Shown here piece after piece: positions 51,157 to 62,362 of a DNA stretch of 64,000 nucleotides (within the stretch, counting starts at the first letter, position 1; every line of letters starts with the position of its first letter). The notes beneath the pieces were generated by a model. The model searched no databases. It had not been told where the DNA came from and was given only the letters and a program-made list of their open reading frames with translations. Origin of the DNA: Prorocentrum cordatum (lineage: Eukaryota; Sar; Dinophyceae; Prorocentrales; Prorocentraceae); NCBI GenBank assembly GCA_963575745.1, contig CAUYUJ010020704.1:481270-545269 (forward strand), read 5' to 3'. A program made the position numbers and the translations under genes.

Positions 51157-53375
51157 ATGGCGACGCATCAGCCTCTTGGAGCGACCCCGGGCACAGCTGC
51201 TCGTGCCGCCCCGCCCGCCACAGGTCCTGACACGAGCATGGAGGAGTGCGAGTCTGGGCTGACGCAGGCTACTGCCCGACTTACGGTGGTCGACCCGCCG
51301 AACGGGCCGCCTGCCCCTGGGCTGCCTCCCCCGGCTGCGCCTGCTACGGCCCCGGGATTCCAGGCAGCTTTCTCGCCTGTCACGGCCGCCGCAGCTGCCG
51401 CCGAGCCCGCTGCAGTTCCAGGAGTCGCTGCAGCGCCTCAGCCGCTCTCGGTGCCCCAGCCGTTGCCACATGAGCTCCTCAGTGATCTATTGGAGCAGGA
51501 GATTTTGCGTCACTTCGAGATCGCCCGCGCCGCTCAGGCGACAGGGCAGAGCCCGCCACTTTCGGCCGCATCCACGCTGGCGACCTTCGACGACCTTATG
51601 GCGGTATTGCGGGGACTCGCCTACGACCCGACCTCGTCTGACTGCTGGCAGGTCTTAGGGCTCAGCCCGCTGGAAGGGCCTGAGCCGACGCTTGGCATGC
51701 TCGAGTCGCGAGCCCGCATGGCCCGGCTGCTTTCGTCAGCTGCTGAGGGCCCGCGCTGGTCACAGAGCGACAAGCAGTTGGTCCCCCCCGTCCTGGAGAA
51801 GCTCGAGCTGGCCGTCCAGGACTGCGCCAACTCCCTCGCCGGCTGGCGCAGGGAACGACGGAAGCTGAAACCCAGCAGGCTCCCTCTGTGGAAGGAGCTT
51901 GGGCCACAAGCCCTCTGCGCGGTGCTCGACACAGCCCTGTCCCCACAGGAACGTGTCGCGACGCAATGGTCCGGGCTGCTCGGCTCAGGCCCCCCACGTC
52001 TACGAGAGCAAGCCGATGATCGTGTTCTCCCCTTGGATGGAGCTCGACGTCTTGCCGAATCGGCCGAGAAGGGGGACGACTCGTTCTGGGACCTGCTGCA
52101 GAACGTGCCGGTCGTCATCTGGGCCCCTACCGACTCCTCCGCGCTGGGCCGCCTCCGAGAACACATGCTGAAACGTTCCAGCGGCGGTTCACTCCCGCAG
52201 CACATCCGTATGATCACTCCGCTGGAGACTTTTCCTCGGTGCCACTCGGTCGACGCCATCCGGGATCTCTGGTGGCATCCCATTTTGGGAGAAAAGTGGG
52301 CAGCCCTCCTCCGGCAGGTGGACTTCGTTTCGCACCCCATGGATCTTGGCAAGAATTCAAGGGCCTCGCGATTTTCGCAATATCCACGTATCTCCCAAAG
52401 GGCCCTCCCAAGATGCTGATGGTGGAGGAGCCGCTCTTCTCTCTCGGGGCCAAGCCCACGTACGTGGTGGACATCCCTGCCATGGCACTCCCGCTTGTCT
52501 ACAGCTTCATGTCAGATCCTGGCATGCGGTGTGCGACGATGGGCCGAATCACCCGCAGCCCAGGCCACACTGCCGAGGTTCCACGCATTACCGTGGATAT
52601 TCGCTTCGACCGGACAATCCCAGCTCTGGAACAGGAGCTCCGCATGCGTCGCCTCCGCAGCGCGGCGCTTCCCCCCGACTCGTTCTACGGCTCACATGCG
52701 ATGTTCTCGGACCCGGCGGCCCTCCTCGCCGAGCTCGCGCGCCCCAGCGCTGCTTGCAAGGCGTGGCCGTTGGGCAGCGGTCTCATCCTCCTCACCTCTG
52801 GGAAGGCACTGGTCCAATCAGAGACAGAAGCGGACGTCTGGCACTCCTTGATGGACGGAACGTTGCAGGAGGACCCTGAGGCGGCCGTGCTGAAGCTCCA
52901 ATACAAGCCGTCGCGTCACGGAGGACGGCAATTCGCCGTTCCATCCGCCACCCCTCAGCAACTTGCTGCCCTGCGCCGTCGACGCGGCCCGCGGCCCCGT
53001 CGAGCAGCCGCCCTCGAGGCCGTGACAGATGTCGATATCCGGGGCTACGCCAGCATCGACGAGGCCGAGGTCTTCCAGCAGCTGATGGCCCACCTCTCCA
53101 GCGCGGCGGGCATTTAGCTCACCGAGGCCACCGCTGAGACCATGAAGACCGTATCGTGGCAGTGGCTGGCCAAGACGGATCCCGGGGCTCCCCCGGGACG
53201 GGTCCGCTTATGCCTGAAGGACGCGGCCGACGTCCAAAAGGTCCGGGAGGCGTTGCACGGCAAGGCGATTCGGGTTGGCACGGGCCTCGTGGGGATACAG
53301 GTCTCCAATGATTTGGCTGATGCGCAGAGTCTGCTCGCGAGCTCGGGAAACGTTGCGGGGGGGGTGGCGCGCTAG
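51157..53375 (+). pseudogene. LINE ORF1-like protein, frameshifted with nonsense codon
   Basis: The start at 51157 is the first ATG after the SL relics (GCCGCCATGGCG). The N-terminal 130 residues are Pro/Ala-rich. Then come LPHELLSDLLEQEILRHFEI, DLLQNVPVVIWAPTDSS and DAIRDLWWHPILGEKWAALL. Near 52352 the frame shifts to EFKGLAIFAISTYLPKG, then PEAAVLKLQYKPSRHGGRQF, SIDEAEVFQQLMAHLSSAAG and a TAG at 53115-53117. The same frame then continues RVRLCLKDAADVQKVREALH to 53375, which looks like an RNA-recognition-type beta-alpha-beta unit. The order resembles uncharacterised first ORFs of dinoflagellate LINEs as I know them. The likely role is RNA binding; this copy is dead. Confidence 0.5.
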
Positions 53376-53758
53376 CCATCCCCCCTTCCTGGCGATGCGA
53401 CTCTTGGCTCCCCGCCAGGGGCCTCCTGGGCGGTGTCGCGCTCGGGTAGCATGTCCCTCCTCGTCGATGTCGTCTTGCAGCTCCTGCCCATTCCTATCGG
53501 CACGACCTTCACGGCCAACGTCGCTGCGGAGGCTAATTCACAACTTGCCGCTGCCGCCGCCGCCCGCGATGTCCTACGCGATCTTGCACCTCGTCTTCCG
53601 CCACTTCTTCTCCAACCTACTGCTCAGGAGCACGTACTTTCTCAGCAGGCCCGGACTGATGTTCCAATATCAGTATTGCGGTCTGCTCGACTCCGTCGCG
53701 CCCCCCCAGGTCACGCACAACGCCGGCCTCTACTGCGAACCTGCCGTCGGAGGGCCCC

Positions 53759-54328
53759 GTGAGGACCGTAACCCCTACCTCGCCCACCTCGACCACCTCG
53801 TTGCGGGCCCCGTATACGGGGGACATCTCGCTTGCCACCTGGAACGCGCAAGCCCTCTTTGCGGCGGACGTCGCAACTCACGGTCGCAAGTGGGCCTACC
53901 TCTGCCGACTCACCTCCCAGCACGACGTGATCACGATTACAGAGACGCATGACGCGGAGGAGTCGCTCCCATTAGCTCTACCTCCGTCTGGCTGTCGCGG
54001 TTGGTGGTCCCACGGCACGTCGCAGTCTGCGGGGGTCGGCATCGTGGTCCGGCAGGAGTTTCTCGATAAGTTCTTTCATTTTGATTGGTTTGTCATATCT
54101 CGTGGCAGTGCCGCTCGGCTTCGCTTGAGGGACCCTCACGGCGCGCTGGAACTCGTCGTGGGATATTGCCACACAGGTCACGCACCGCAGTTGCGCCCGG
54201 CAGAGGCTCTGGGCGCGGGCGCCGCGCACTGCGCTTCGGTCCGCCGGCAGCGGGCTGACTTACGAAGCTCGATTGCTCAGAGCGTTGGGGACTCCAGGGA
54301 GGTTCTACGCGTCATCAGCGGCGACTTC
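53759..54328 (+). pseudogene. LINE AP endonuclease, N-terminal part
   Basis: DISLATWNAQAL is the first strand and Asn motif of the exonuclease-endonuclease-phosphatase fold. HDVITITETHDAEE carries the catalytic Glu, GVGIVVRQEF and ISRGSAARLRLRDPHGALEL follow, and REVLRVISGDF ends at the insertion point. These enzymes nick the target DNA to prime reverse transcription. The frame is cut at GDF by the element at 54329-56445. 53376-53758 is a linker without a recognised domain. Confidence 0.75.
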
Positions 54329-56445
54329 GGAGGAGTGGAAGCGAGTGTGGGTCCCGTCAGACCCCAACTACGATGAGCAGAGGTGCGCGGCCAGGTGGGA
54401 GCAGTACGCCTCGGAGGCGCGCGAGCCCTTGCCGAAGACCGCCGACGCCTACGACGAGGAGTGGTACCCCTCTGACGCCGACTTCCGGGTCGCCGCGCGC
54501 AAAACCAAAGGCAGCGCGGGCTATGACGTTTGGCGCTCTAGCGACTTCAAGCTGATCTCCGAGCACTTCGAGTTCTGGCTTTTCGAACTCTACACGCTAT
54601 GGCGGGACACCTGCGAGACCCTCCTGGTCGAGAGGCCCACCACCGAGTTCCAGCACCTCCTCTTCGCCTGGCGGGTTGTTGGGGTGCCAAAGAAAGACCC
54701 GACGCAGTCCCGGCCTATAGGGGTGGGCTCCGTGCTCCCCAGGGCCTGGCTCACAGCTTGCGAGCCCAGCCTGCCCACGCCACAGGGCGCTCAGTTCGCC
54801 TGCAAAGCGGGCTCCACGGTGGTCCACGCCTGCTGCTTGCGGCTGCACGCCTGCCAGCACGGCTCGTGCGGACTGGAGCGCGACCTGTCCAAGTGCTACG
54901 ACAACGCGCCGCATGCGGTGGCAGACGCGGCGCTCCGCAACGCCCAGACTCCACGCCGAGTGCGGGCGGTGACTAACGCTGCCTTGCGGGGCCCTCGGAG
55001 GTGCCAGGTGGCGGGAGAGTTGGCCGGTGAGACACTCTGGCCTACGCGCAGCCTCGCTCAAGGGGACAGCACGGCGCCGAAGGTCCTGTGCCACGTACTT
55101 TCCCCTTGGGAGATCAACGGCACCAAGTTCTTTTTCATGGACGACAGGTCTGCCGTCTTCGACTCCGCCCCGCAGATGGAGTTGGGCGCGCAGGCCACCA
55201 ACGCCTTCGACTCAGGCACGGGCGCGATCGAGAACGTCGGGAAGCGCCAGGTCTGGAAGCGAGGGGACAGGACGCAGATCGAGCACATCGGCATCCTCGC
55301 TGTCCCTGATGCTCCGGATGAGCCGATTACGCCTGCCGGGAGCTGGACCAAGCTCCGCAAGTGCTTGCACGCCATCCGAGGCCTCCCGGGAGGCAGCGAA
55401 GCCAGGGCCGCGGCGGTCTGGGCCTACGCTAAACCGTTGTGGACTTGGTGTTCCCCGGTTTTCTCTCTGCCGCCGCCCGACGTCATCCCAGCAGCGATGT
55501 CAGCGGTGCTTTCGACGAGGTGCACTTGGTGGTGCCGAGGCCGTTTCTGGGCCTCGAATATCGACCTGCACCCCATCTTCAGCGCGGTGCTCGCGGCCAT
55601 TGATCGCATCACCACCTGGGACCTCCGCTGGAGTACATTGCTCGATGTGAATGTTACGACGTTTTTCGATGCCATGGGCTTCGAGTTCCTGCAGTACGAC
55701 CCAGAGCGCGGAGTGCAGTTCCGACGCCCGGTGGACGAGCCTGATGTCCGAGTCCGCCGCTTGTGCGGGCGCAGACACATCTTCTGGAGCGACGAAGAGA
55801 TGGTGCGCACCTCCTTCGCCAAGTATGCCCGGCGAGAGCTCTTGCCCACGCATCCGCGTCTCGCCACGACTCGGAGGGGGTCGACCAGATCGACCTTGAA
55901 GCCTCCTCGGCACGAGCGTGTTCCACTTTCCGGGACTCGCTGACCCTGGAGGACAGGATCCACTTGAAGATCTTTCGCTGCGGAGCGACACACAGCCCGA
56001 CGAGAAGATGGAGCACCACCAGGCCCGATCTCACGGCGGCCTGCCCGTCTTGCGGGGGTCCCCGTCGACCGAGTGCGCGCCACTACGTGGCCGAGTGCGC
56101 CGCCCTGGCGGGTCTCCGGCAGGAGCTGAACGACGCGTGCCACATCCCACTTGGCTGGTGGGCACGCCAGCCGCGGGCGACGCTGAAGACGGGATGGATC
56201 ACTTTCCCGGCTCACGCGTCCGCCGCCCGCAGAGCGGAGCTCCAGGTGGCCGTCTGCCGCATGGGGCTCGTTGCCATGGCGCAGATGGCAGAAGATTGCG
56301 TGGCGTTGAAGAGAGCCTAGGGCATCCGAGCGACTTCGTCCCGATGTTCGACTTTTACGGTTTGTTTTTCGACCTCTTCCTCTCCGTGTTCACGTTCCCC
56401 CAGGTTCCCACTTTCGTTCAGTTGTTCCTGATGTACAACTCGCCC
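54329..56445 (+). mobile_element. 5'-truncated LINE fragment inserted in the endonuclease gene
   Basis: The 11-bp sequence GCGGCGACTTC is present on both sides (54318-54328 and 56446-56456). This is the target-site duplication of a 2117-bp insertion. The inserted sequence begins inside an RT reading frame, as expected for a 5'-truncated LINE copy, and ends with a short 3' untranslated region after the stop at 56318-56320. It belongs to a different LINE lineage from its host, judging by the RT motifs. Confidence 0.85.
54331..56320 (+). pseudogene. Reverse transcriptase of the inserted LINE, frameshifted
   Basis: The frame reads KTKGSAGYDVWRSSDFKLIS, then RVVGVPKKDPTQSRPIGVGS, motif A SCGLERDLSKCYDN, SLAQGDSTAPKVLCHVLSPW (the GxxQGxxxSP position) and active-site FFMDDRS at 55134-55148. 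A frameshift near 55860 leads to SEGVDQIDLEASSARACSTF, then the zinc-knuckle-like CPSCGGPRRPSARHYVAEC (56031-56100) and a stop at 56318. The N-terminal part is missing through truncation. MDD instead of the usual ADD is unusual for LINEs and is shared by few families I know. Confidence 0.7.
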
Positions 56446-56572
56446 GCGGCGACTTCAACTGGGTGGTTGACGCCCGCGACCGCGTCTCCAAGGGCACTGG
56501 CCATGCTGCCGGCGCTCGCGATTGTGCGGATGAGGCCCACTGGGGGCGCCCCCCCCCCCGAAATTCCAGGAG
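56446..56572 (+). pseudogene. LINE AP endonuclease, resumed part
   Basis: GDFNWVVDARDRVSKGTGHA is the conserved DFN stretch following directly from the GDF at 54328. A run of ten C at 56551-56560 coincides with a one-base frame change into the downstream ORF, which opens ARSRLDRIYANM and ends the endonuclease with HLSHHRAM (the SDHxx position). Confidence 0.7.
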
Positions 56573-59500
56573 ATGTTCCAGGGGGCCATGGCCCATGATG
56601 CGGCCCTCGCCCGCTCCCGCCTGGACCGCATCTACGCCAACATGGATGGGGGCGAACTGCTGGACAGGCAGATCACGGCTGGGGTCCGGGAGTGGGCGCC
56701 TCATCTTTCACACCACCGTGCAATGTTTTTCCAGCGCCGCATGGCCGCAGAGTCGCGGTCGGGCATGCGCCCGATTCCAGCAGACGTCGTCCGTCGCCCT
56801 GAGTGGCCTCGTCGAGTCAGCTTGCGATGCCGCGACCTGCTCGACGCGGCCCCTCCTCTCTCGGCAGCGGCTCGCCCCCCGCTGCTGAAGCAGGCGATCC
56901 AGGAAGTCAGCTTTGAGATGGCCTCCGGCGGGCGCGCGGTCTCCGCGGACACGGTCGAGGACGGGCTCGGTTGCACCATGTGTTTCATTCGCGCTGTGGA
57001 GAGCTCCTCCGTCTCCGCGATCGGCAGGCGCATAACGACGTGCCCCCACCTCGCCGACCTCGTCTCCAACCCGCACTGCCCTTCCGTCCGGGACGGCGGC
57101 GCCCTCGCAGCTGCGCGAGAGCACGCCGTCGCTCTGGCGAGGGGCCAGGCCGTCCGAGAGCTCACCGCGCTCCGGGGCGATCCCCCGAACCTCTCGGACG
57201 CGGGAGCGACGGTTCGCCGGGCTCGGGATTCCAGACTTCTGAGTCGCCTCGCCCCTGGGCGAGGGAAGTTTCTGACGGCCACTCGGAGCCTGAGGGGAGA
57301 CGTTCACGCACCTCCAGACGCCATGGCAGCCGATCTCCGCGAGCATTGGGCCAAGGTATTCGAGGCGCGCCCGACGGGCTCTGCACTTCGAGCGAGGTGG
57401 CTTGCTGAAGACTTGCCTGCAATATCGAGGTCGCTCCCTCCTTCCTCGTCCTCGAGGTGGATCCCATCGCGTCGGGACGTTCGAGATGCGATTGCCCATT
57501 CAGGTTCGTCTACTCCAGGCCCGGACGGGATCCCCAGAGCTGTGTGGAGGGCGCTCGGTCCTCTCGCCGAGCAGGTTCTGCATGGGGCACTCCAGGAGAT
57601 GTCGCGGCCTGGTGGCCTGACCGTCTTGGAGCGGGACTACGGCTCGTTCAACGAGTCGCTGGTCTTCTTCATCCCCAAGAAGGTGTCTGGCTTCGACGAC
57701 CGATGGGGGGAGTTTTACGACCCCGAGCACACCCGGCCGATCACGGTCACTAATTTCGACAACCGCATCCTAGCCAGCGCAGTGCGTCGGCGGATCGAGC
57801 CAATATTGGCGAAATTGGTTTCTCCACACCAGCGCGGCTTCATCGGCGGACGGTCGATGCTGGCGAACGTGATCGACATCGACCTGGAGATGCAGCGCGC
57901 CACGCTCGAGCAGGACGATGGTTTTGCCGTCGCGTTTGATTTCGAGGCGGCTTTCCCGAGCGTGGGCCATAGTTTCATGTTGGACTTGTTTGAGCACCTG
58001 GGGCTTCCTGACTGCATCTTGGGATATGTGCGGGCACTCTATTTCCAGAACCACTGCCAAGTGGTCGCTGTAGGGGCACGCCACGACGGATTCGCCATCG
58101 CGGCCGGCATCCGACAGGGGTGTCCGCTCTCGCCGTTGCTCTTCGCGGTGGCGGCGGACCTCCTCCTGCGACGTTTACGCCGCCTGTTGCCCACGGCCGC
58201 CTTGCGAGCGTATGCGGACGACCTGGCCTTCGTCTCCCGTTCCGGCGTCGGGGGCGCGAGTGTCTCGGAGCGGACCTTCGAGGAGTATGCCCTTGTCTAT
58301 CTGGGGAAGACCACGATCATCCCGCTCCACCTGGAGCCCCTCGACACCTCCCGGGGCCGGTTGGCGAGGGCAGCGCCGTCCTGGGGGGGGGTCCGCGTCG
58401 CGACCTCGGCGGAGTACCTCGGTTTTGTTCTGGGGCCTGGCCGCGGCGCGACCTCTTGGGACAAGCCGCTGGAGAAATATCGACAGCGCGCCGCTGCTTG
58501 GGGAAAGGTTGGTTGTGGACTACAGCTAACTTTGCTGGCGTACCGCACGTGCATCTTCTCCGCCGTGCTCTTCGTCGCCCAGCTGGATGCCCCTCCGGCC
58601 GAATGGGCCCGCTTCGAGCAGACCGCGGCCTCCAAGCTGTTCCCAGGTCCGCGGCGTTGGGCCACGGTCAACGCCCTGCGGGCCCTACCGCATCTCGGCT
58701 TCCAGGGCGGGCTGGTTGACCTCGACGCGTGCGCGCTCGCAGCCAAGCACCGGGTCGCCACCTTCGAGAACAGGCTCCATGGCGATCTCGCGATCCGCAC
58801 CCGCGCAAGGGAGCTTAGTGCAGTTGCAGCTCGATCGAACCAGTTGGAGCGACAGCACGTCATGGCGTCGTGGTTTGCATCCGCATTCGCTCTTCAATTG
58901 GATTCTGCCGTCGATCACTTTACGGAGGCCGGCTTCGGGACCCAGCGGATCCAAGCACGAATCCTAGGGCATCTTGGCCCTCGCGTCCCAGAGGACCTCC
59001 TCACTCTGCGGCGCCAGTGGCAGAAGACATGTCGGGCTATAATTGAGCCGTCGACCCGCGCCGCCCTCGAGCTCTTCATGCGGCGGCGGCTGGCGCGGTG
59101 CGATATGGGATTGTTCGAACGGGTCCGCGCTGATCGCGCACTCCTGGCGTTGCCGTATTTGAGTTCTTACCTCCCGGCGCGGGCGCGGGCCGCAGTCTTG
59201 CGCGCATGGTGGAATGGATGGGTCACGAGCCGCCGTTCTCAAGAGCAGGGTCGATGTATCTTCGGGCGCGCGTGCAAGGACAGCATCGAGCACTACGCCC
59301 GGTGCCCGGTCGCCCGCGAGTTCGGCTCCCGCTTCCTGCACCTCGATGCCCCGATCGGCCCTGGAGCAATCGAGGATTTTCTGATCTTGGTGCCACGCTA
59401 CTCCACGGGAGTTCGCGATCTACTGGTGAGGAAGAGCATCCGCGTCGCGGCCGTGTACATTTTACATTGTCGGCGCAGGCACTCTCCGGGAGGTGCTGGC

Positions 59501-59602
59501 CCGCTAGCTTGGCAGGCTCTCGCCCACACGGCCGAAGAGATAGTGCGCGGCCATGGCGTTGCGACGGCTTGCGTCGCTCGCGCCTGGGCCCCTATGCAGT
59601 AG
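56573..59602 (+). CDS. LINE ORF2: endonuclease C-terminus, reverse transcriptase, zinc knuckle
   Basis: A 1009-codon open frame. Order: RLDRIYANM (end of endonuclease), GSSTPGPDGIPRAVW, VFFIPKKV, RPITVTNFDNRILASAVRRR, SPHQRGFIGGRS, motif A VAFDFEAAFPSVGHS, motif B GIRQGCPLSPLLFAVAADLL, motif C LRAYADDLAFV (YADD at 58211-58222), thumb EYLGFVLGPG, then a long C-terminal region with CIFGRACKDSIEHYARCPVA, a C-x6-C-x4-H-x3-C knuckle (H/C order by eye). The enzyme copies LINE RNA at the nick made by the endonuclease. All catalytic RT motifs look intact; only upstream parts of the element are damaged. Confidence 0.9.
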   Translation: MFQGAMAHDAALARSRLDRIYANMDGGELLDRQITAGVREWAPHLSHHRAMFFQRRMAAESRSGMRPIPADVVRRPEWPRRVSLRCRDLLDAAPPLSAAARPPLLKQAIQEVSFEMASGGRAVSADTVEDGLGCTMCFIRAVESSSVSAIGRRITTCPHLADLVSNPHCPSVRDGGALAAAREHAVALARGQAVRELTALRGDPPNLSDAGATVRRARDSRLLSRLAPGRGKFLTATRSLRGDVHAPPDAMAADLREHWAKVFEARPTGSALRARWLAEDLPAISRSLPPSSSSRWIPSRRDVRDAIAHSGSSTPGPDGIPRAVWRALGPLAEQVLHGALQEMSRPGGLTVLERDYGSFNESLVFFIPKKVSGFDDRWGEFYDPEHTRPITVTNFDNRILASAVRRRIEPILAKLVSPHQRGFIGGRSMLANVIDIDLEMQRATLEQDDGFAVAFDFEAAFPSVGHSFMLDLFEHLGLPDCILGYVRALYFQNHCQVVAVGARHDGFAIAAGIRQGCPLSPLLFAVAADLLLRRLRRLLPTAALRAYADDLAFVSRSGVGGASVSERTFEEYALVYLGKTTIIPLHLEPLDTSRGRLARAAPSWGGVRVATSAEYLGFVLGPGRGATSWDKPLEKYRQRAAAWGKVGCGLQLTLLAYRTCIFSAVLFVAQLDAPPAEWARFEQTAASKLFPGPRRWATVNALRALPHLGFQGGLVDLDACALAAKHRVATFENRLHGDLAIRTRARELSAVAARSNQLERQHVMASWFASAFALQLDSAVDHFTEAGFGTQRIQARILGHLGPRVPEDLLTLRRQWQKTCRAIIEPSTRAALELFMRRRLARCDMGLFERVRADRALLALPYLSSYLPARARAAVLRAWWNGWVTSRRSQEQGRCIFGRACKDSIEHYARCPVAREFGSRFLHLDAPIGPGAIEDFLILVPRYSTGVRDLLVRKSIRVAAVYILHCRRRHSPGGAGPLAWQALAHTAEEIVRGHGVATACVARAWAPMQ

Positions 59603-59655
59603 TTTCTCTCTCCTCCCTTTCTTGTTCTTCCCGCTGCCGCCGCTGCTCTGCTTCA

Positions 59656-59812
59656 GCTGTCTACGTACTCGGGTTTCAACTTCGATCCGCACAAGGTGGG
59701 CCAGTTTGCGCTGTGCCCCGCTTGGTGCCGCGGGGATTTGCCTGTGAGGAATATCGCTGGCCGCTTGGGCCTTGGGGGATATGTTCACACAGCGTGCTGT
59801 ATCCGCTGTCGC
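59656..59812 (+). other. Cys-rich open segment 3' of the LINE
   Basis: The frame reads LSTYSGFNFDPHKVGQFALC, then CPAWCRGDLPVRNIAGRLGL and YVHTACCIRC, with paired cysteines and a His that could bind zinc. It might be an exon of a host gene or a decayed protein in the LINE 3' region. Evidence is one short frame only. 59815-60656 is CCT/CTC-rich with no other gene. Confidence 0.25.
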
Positions 59813-60656
59813 TCCTCCTCCCTCGTTCTCCTCCTCCTCCTCCTTCTCCTCCTCCTCCTCCTCCTCCTCCTCCCCCCCTCCTTTTTGCATAATATTGCGT
59901 TGGATTTCTTAGCGTGGCCGTTTGGGTACCTGGTAGGGGCTATAACACAATGTTGGACCACGCCCGGGAGTTCACGCAATGTGTACCCCTCGGCGTCTAA
60001 TCCTTTCATTTCCCTCCTCCTCCTCCTCCTTCCTCCTCCGCCTCCTCCCTTCTTGTCCTCGTCTTCCTTGCCCACTAGCGGGCCGTAATTCGTTACATTT
60101 TCGTTGCGTGCCCCCGTCTGTTCCCCTCGTCGTCCTCCTCGTTTCCTGTTCCTTGTTTCCTAGGGTAGCGCCACTTGTTTCCTCCCTCGTCGTCCTCCTC
60201 TCCTCCCTCCTCTGCGCCCCTCGCCTCCTCCTCCCTTTTCAATGTTTTTGCAGGTGGGCCCGAGGCTGTGCTTAGGATCCTTTGTCCGTCCCCTAGCGGG
60301 GTGGGGACTGCACTCCCCTTTTTTCCTCTCCCTTTTCCGCTCTTTCCTCCTCGTCCTCCTCGTCCTCCTTGCTTCCCTTGCCCCTCTTCTCTTCTCGCCG
60401 GTGTTTATTTACTTTCGGGATGTTGCTGTAATTTAAGCCACTGGTCTCTGCTGCGGGTCGACACGGAGTGCACGGGTTACTCGATTGGTGTTGCGGTCGT
60501 CCCTTCCCTCTTGCCCCTCCTTCTTCTCCCCCAAGATTGCGCTGAACAAAAGATCTATCAGCAGCAGCATCATCACCATCGCCATCACCACCACTATGAT
60601 CATCATCGTCATCGTCCTCGTCCCCGTCCTCGTGTAACTCCTCCTCCTACTCCTCC

Positions 60657-60678
60657 TCCGTAGCCATTGCGGCTCAAG
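60657..60678 (+). other. Spliced-leader relic, full length
   Basis: GCCATTGCGGCTCAAG closes a 22-nt match to the dinoflagellate SL with two differences, including the TCCGTA start. It directly follows CAT and CCT triplets. A coding region starts 53-98 bp downstream, so this marks a retroposed or SL-headed transcript. Confidence 0.85.
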
Positions 60679-60730
60679 ACGGCATTTTTTGACAGCGGTT
60701 CAAGCGAGCCTCGGCATGGTTTGATTTGAT

Positions 60731-62362
60731 TTGCTTGGTTCTCGCATTTGGAGTGCGGTCGCTGTGTCCATGGACGAGGCGTGTGGCCACGTCTCTTCAC
60801 TGGCTGGCCGCGCGCTGCGTTTATTTTCTTTTGCGACTGGTCGACAGTATTCAGGATTCAACAGAGCTGCATACGAAAATAGGCACAGATTGCCGACTGC
60901 GTTGCGGCGTCGGCTTCAGCATATCTCAATATCGCATCAGTTCCTGCGTCACCACACAGACGTATGGGAAGAGGAGTTCATGCAGGAGTTGAGGGTACAT
61001 ATGAGAGTATCGTATACCGGCTTTGCGGGTTCCGCCACGGTCTGTGCGCCGCGATTCTCTGGGCAGCGAGCTCGGGCAGGCGGCCTGGACCAACGGGCTC
61101 CGGCATTTCAGCCGCAGGCCCCTCAGCCATTTTCGTATGCATCAGTTTCGGAGTTCTTGCTTTCCACTCTGGTGTCTTACGACTCGCAGTTGGCATCTTA
61201 TCAGAATTTAGTCAACGACCAGAACAATTCTATCGCGTCGCTCCGAGCCGTCTTGGATAGGGTTGCGGCTTCAGCATCGGGACCTCACCCTTTTTTTTCC
61301 TCACCCGTGGCCTCTTCTGCATCGGCTTCGTCATGTGAGGGGTCAACAGAACGTGCCTCCGCGATCGGTCACCGTGCCCCAGCGGATATTTTCCAGATCA
61401 CAGGAGACGTTCCAGCGGGCGCCGACCCTCACGGGGAGGGTGTGGGATCAGTTTCATCCTCCTCCTCATCTTCTGCTTCAGATTGGACTGTGGCAGAGTT
61501 TGCTTATTCTTCAGATTCTGCCAAAGCTGACTTGCCCGCTGGGGCGGAGAGAGTTCTTGGGAATGCAGCCGAAGCGTACATGGACCAACGATTTTTGGAA
61601 GTGAGCCAGAAAGCTCGCACATACATCGACGACCAGTTGAAACAATTTCTGGGATCAGGATCGGAGATATGCAGCAGGTTGTTGCAGAAACAATGGGGGA
61701 GTCTGTCTCGCATGTTGCTGCGCACGCGCTGGAGACCCAGCTTCCGACGTTGATCTGCAGCGAGGTAGGCCCGTCATTTGAACGGGTTGCAACCGGTGTT
61801 GGCGACAAAATGGCGGCGCTTGGAGCTAGGTACAGGGTCCTTTGAAGACATATGGGAGGGAGGATCCGAGAGCTCTACTGGGAGGGATGCGAACCGCGGC
61901 CGCTCGCCACATCCTGGGCCTCCTGTGCCGAGAGGAAAGACGGGCGCATCGGCTTCCCCATCGCGACCACTTCTTTCTGGTCTTTTTTGCCGCTATGGCC
62001 GCCGCTGCCATCGGGCTGAGTGCGTCTTCGTTCACCCTGAGGGCCGCCTTATCGATGACAACCATATTGGGAACGTTCGACGGGAAGCAAATCGCGACCT
62101 TGGGATTCGCAGCGGTCCTCGCCGCAGCAGGGACACGCCCGAGGAAAGGGCACCTGCTGCTTCCTCGCCCGGGCCGGCGGCACAGCCGACTTCGCCAGGC
62201 CTCCTGGTGAGGATCGCTCCGTTTGCGAGCCCGATCAGTTGCGGCAGGTTCGAGGACATCGTCGAAGCTGAGGAAGCACAAGAGGCACACGACTACATTA
62301 TGAGTCACTTTCTCCGCGGACACCCCTTCGAGGATGTACCTCCCGAGCCCGGTATCGATTGA
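60731..62362 (+). pseudogene. SL-headed gene with CCCH zinc finger, two frame changes
   Basis: Unrecognised overall. The first frame (60731 or the next ATG at 60770) has AGRALRLFSFATGRQYSGFN, SEFLLSTLVSYDSQLASYQN, a Ser-rich stretch and YMDQRFLEVSQKARTYIDDQ. At about 61655 the likely frame shifts to MQQVVAETMGESVSHVAAHA and GPSFERVATGVGDKMAALGA, and near 61845 it shifts back. The C-terminal part has CRYGRRCHRAECVFVH (61988-62035), a C-x5-C-x4-C-x3-H zinc finger typical of RNA-binding proteins, and ends EPGID at 62362. Helical repeats suggest a coiled coil before the finger. The frame changes suggest decay, or that one frame is chance. It may be an ORF1 of a non-autonomous retroelement. Confidence 0.45.

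Larger units (their letters stand above)
51022..59602 (+). mobile_element. LINE retrotransposon with SL-derived 5' end, split by another LINE
   Basis: From left to right: three SL relics, a broken ORF1 (51157-53375), an AP-type endonuclease (about 53800-54328, resuming at 56446), RT and a C-terminal zinc knuckle (56573-59602). Taking out 54329-56445 restores the endonuclease frame at GDFN. The polypyrimidine-rich stretch to 60656 may be its 3' untranslated region. No outer target-site duplication was found. The 1009-codon RT frame is intact, while ORF1 and the endonuclease are broken. Confidence 0.75.
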
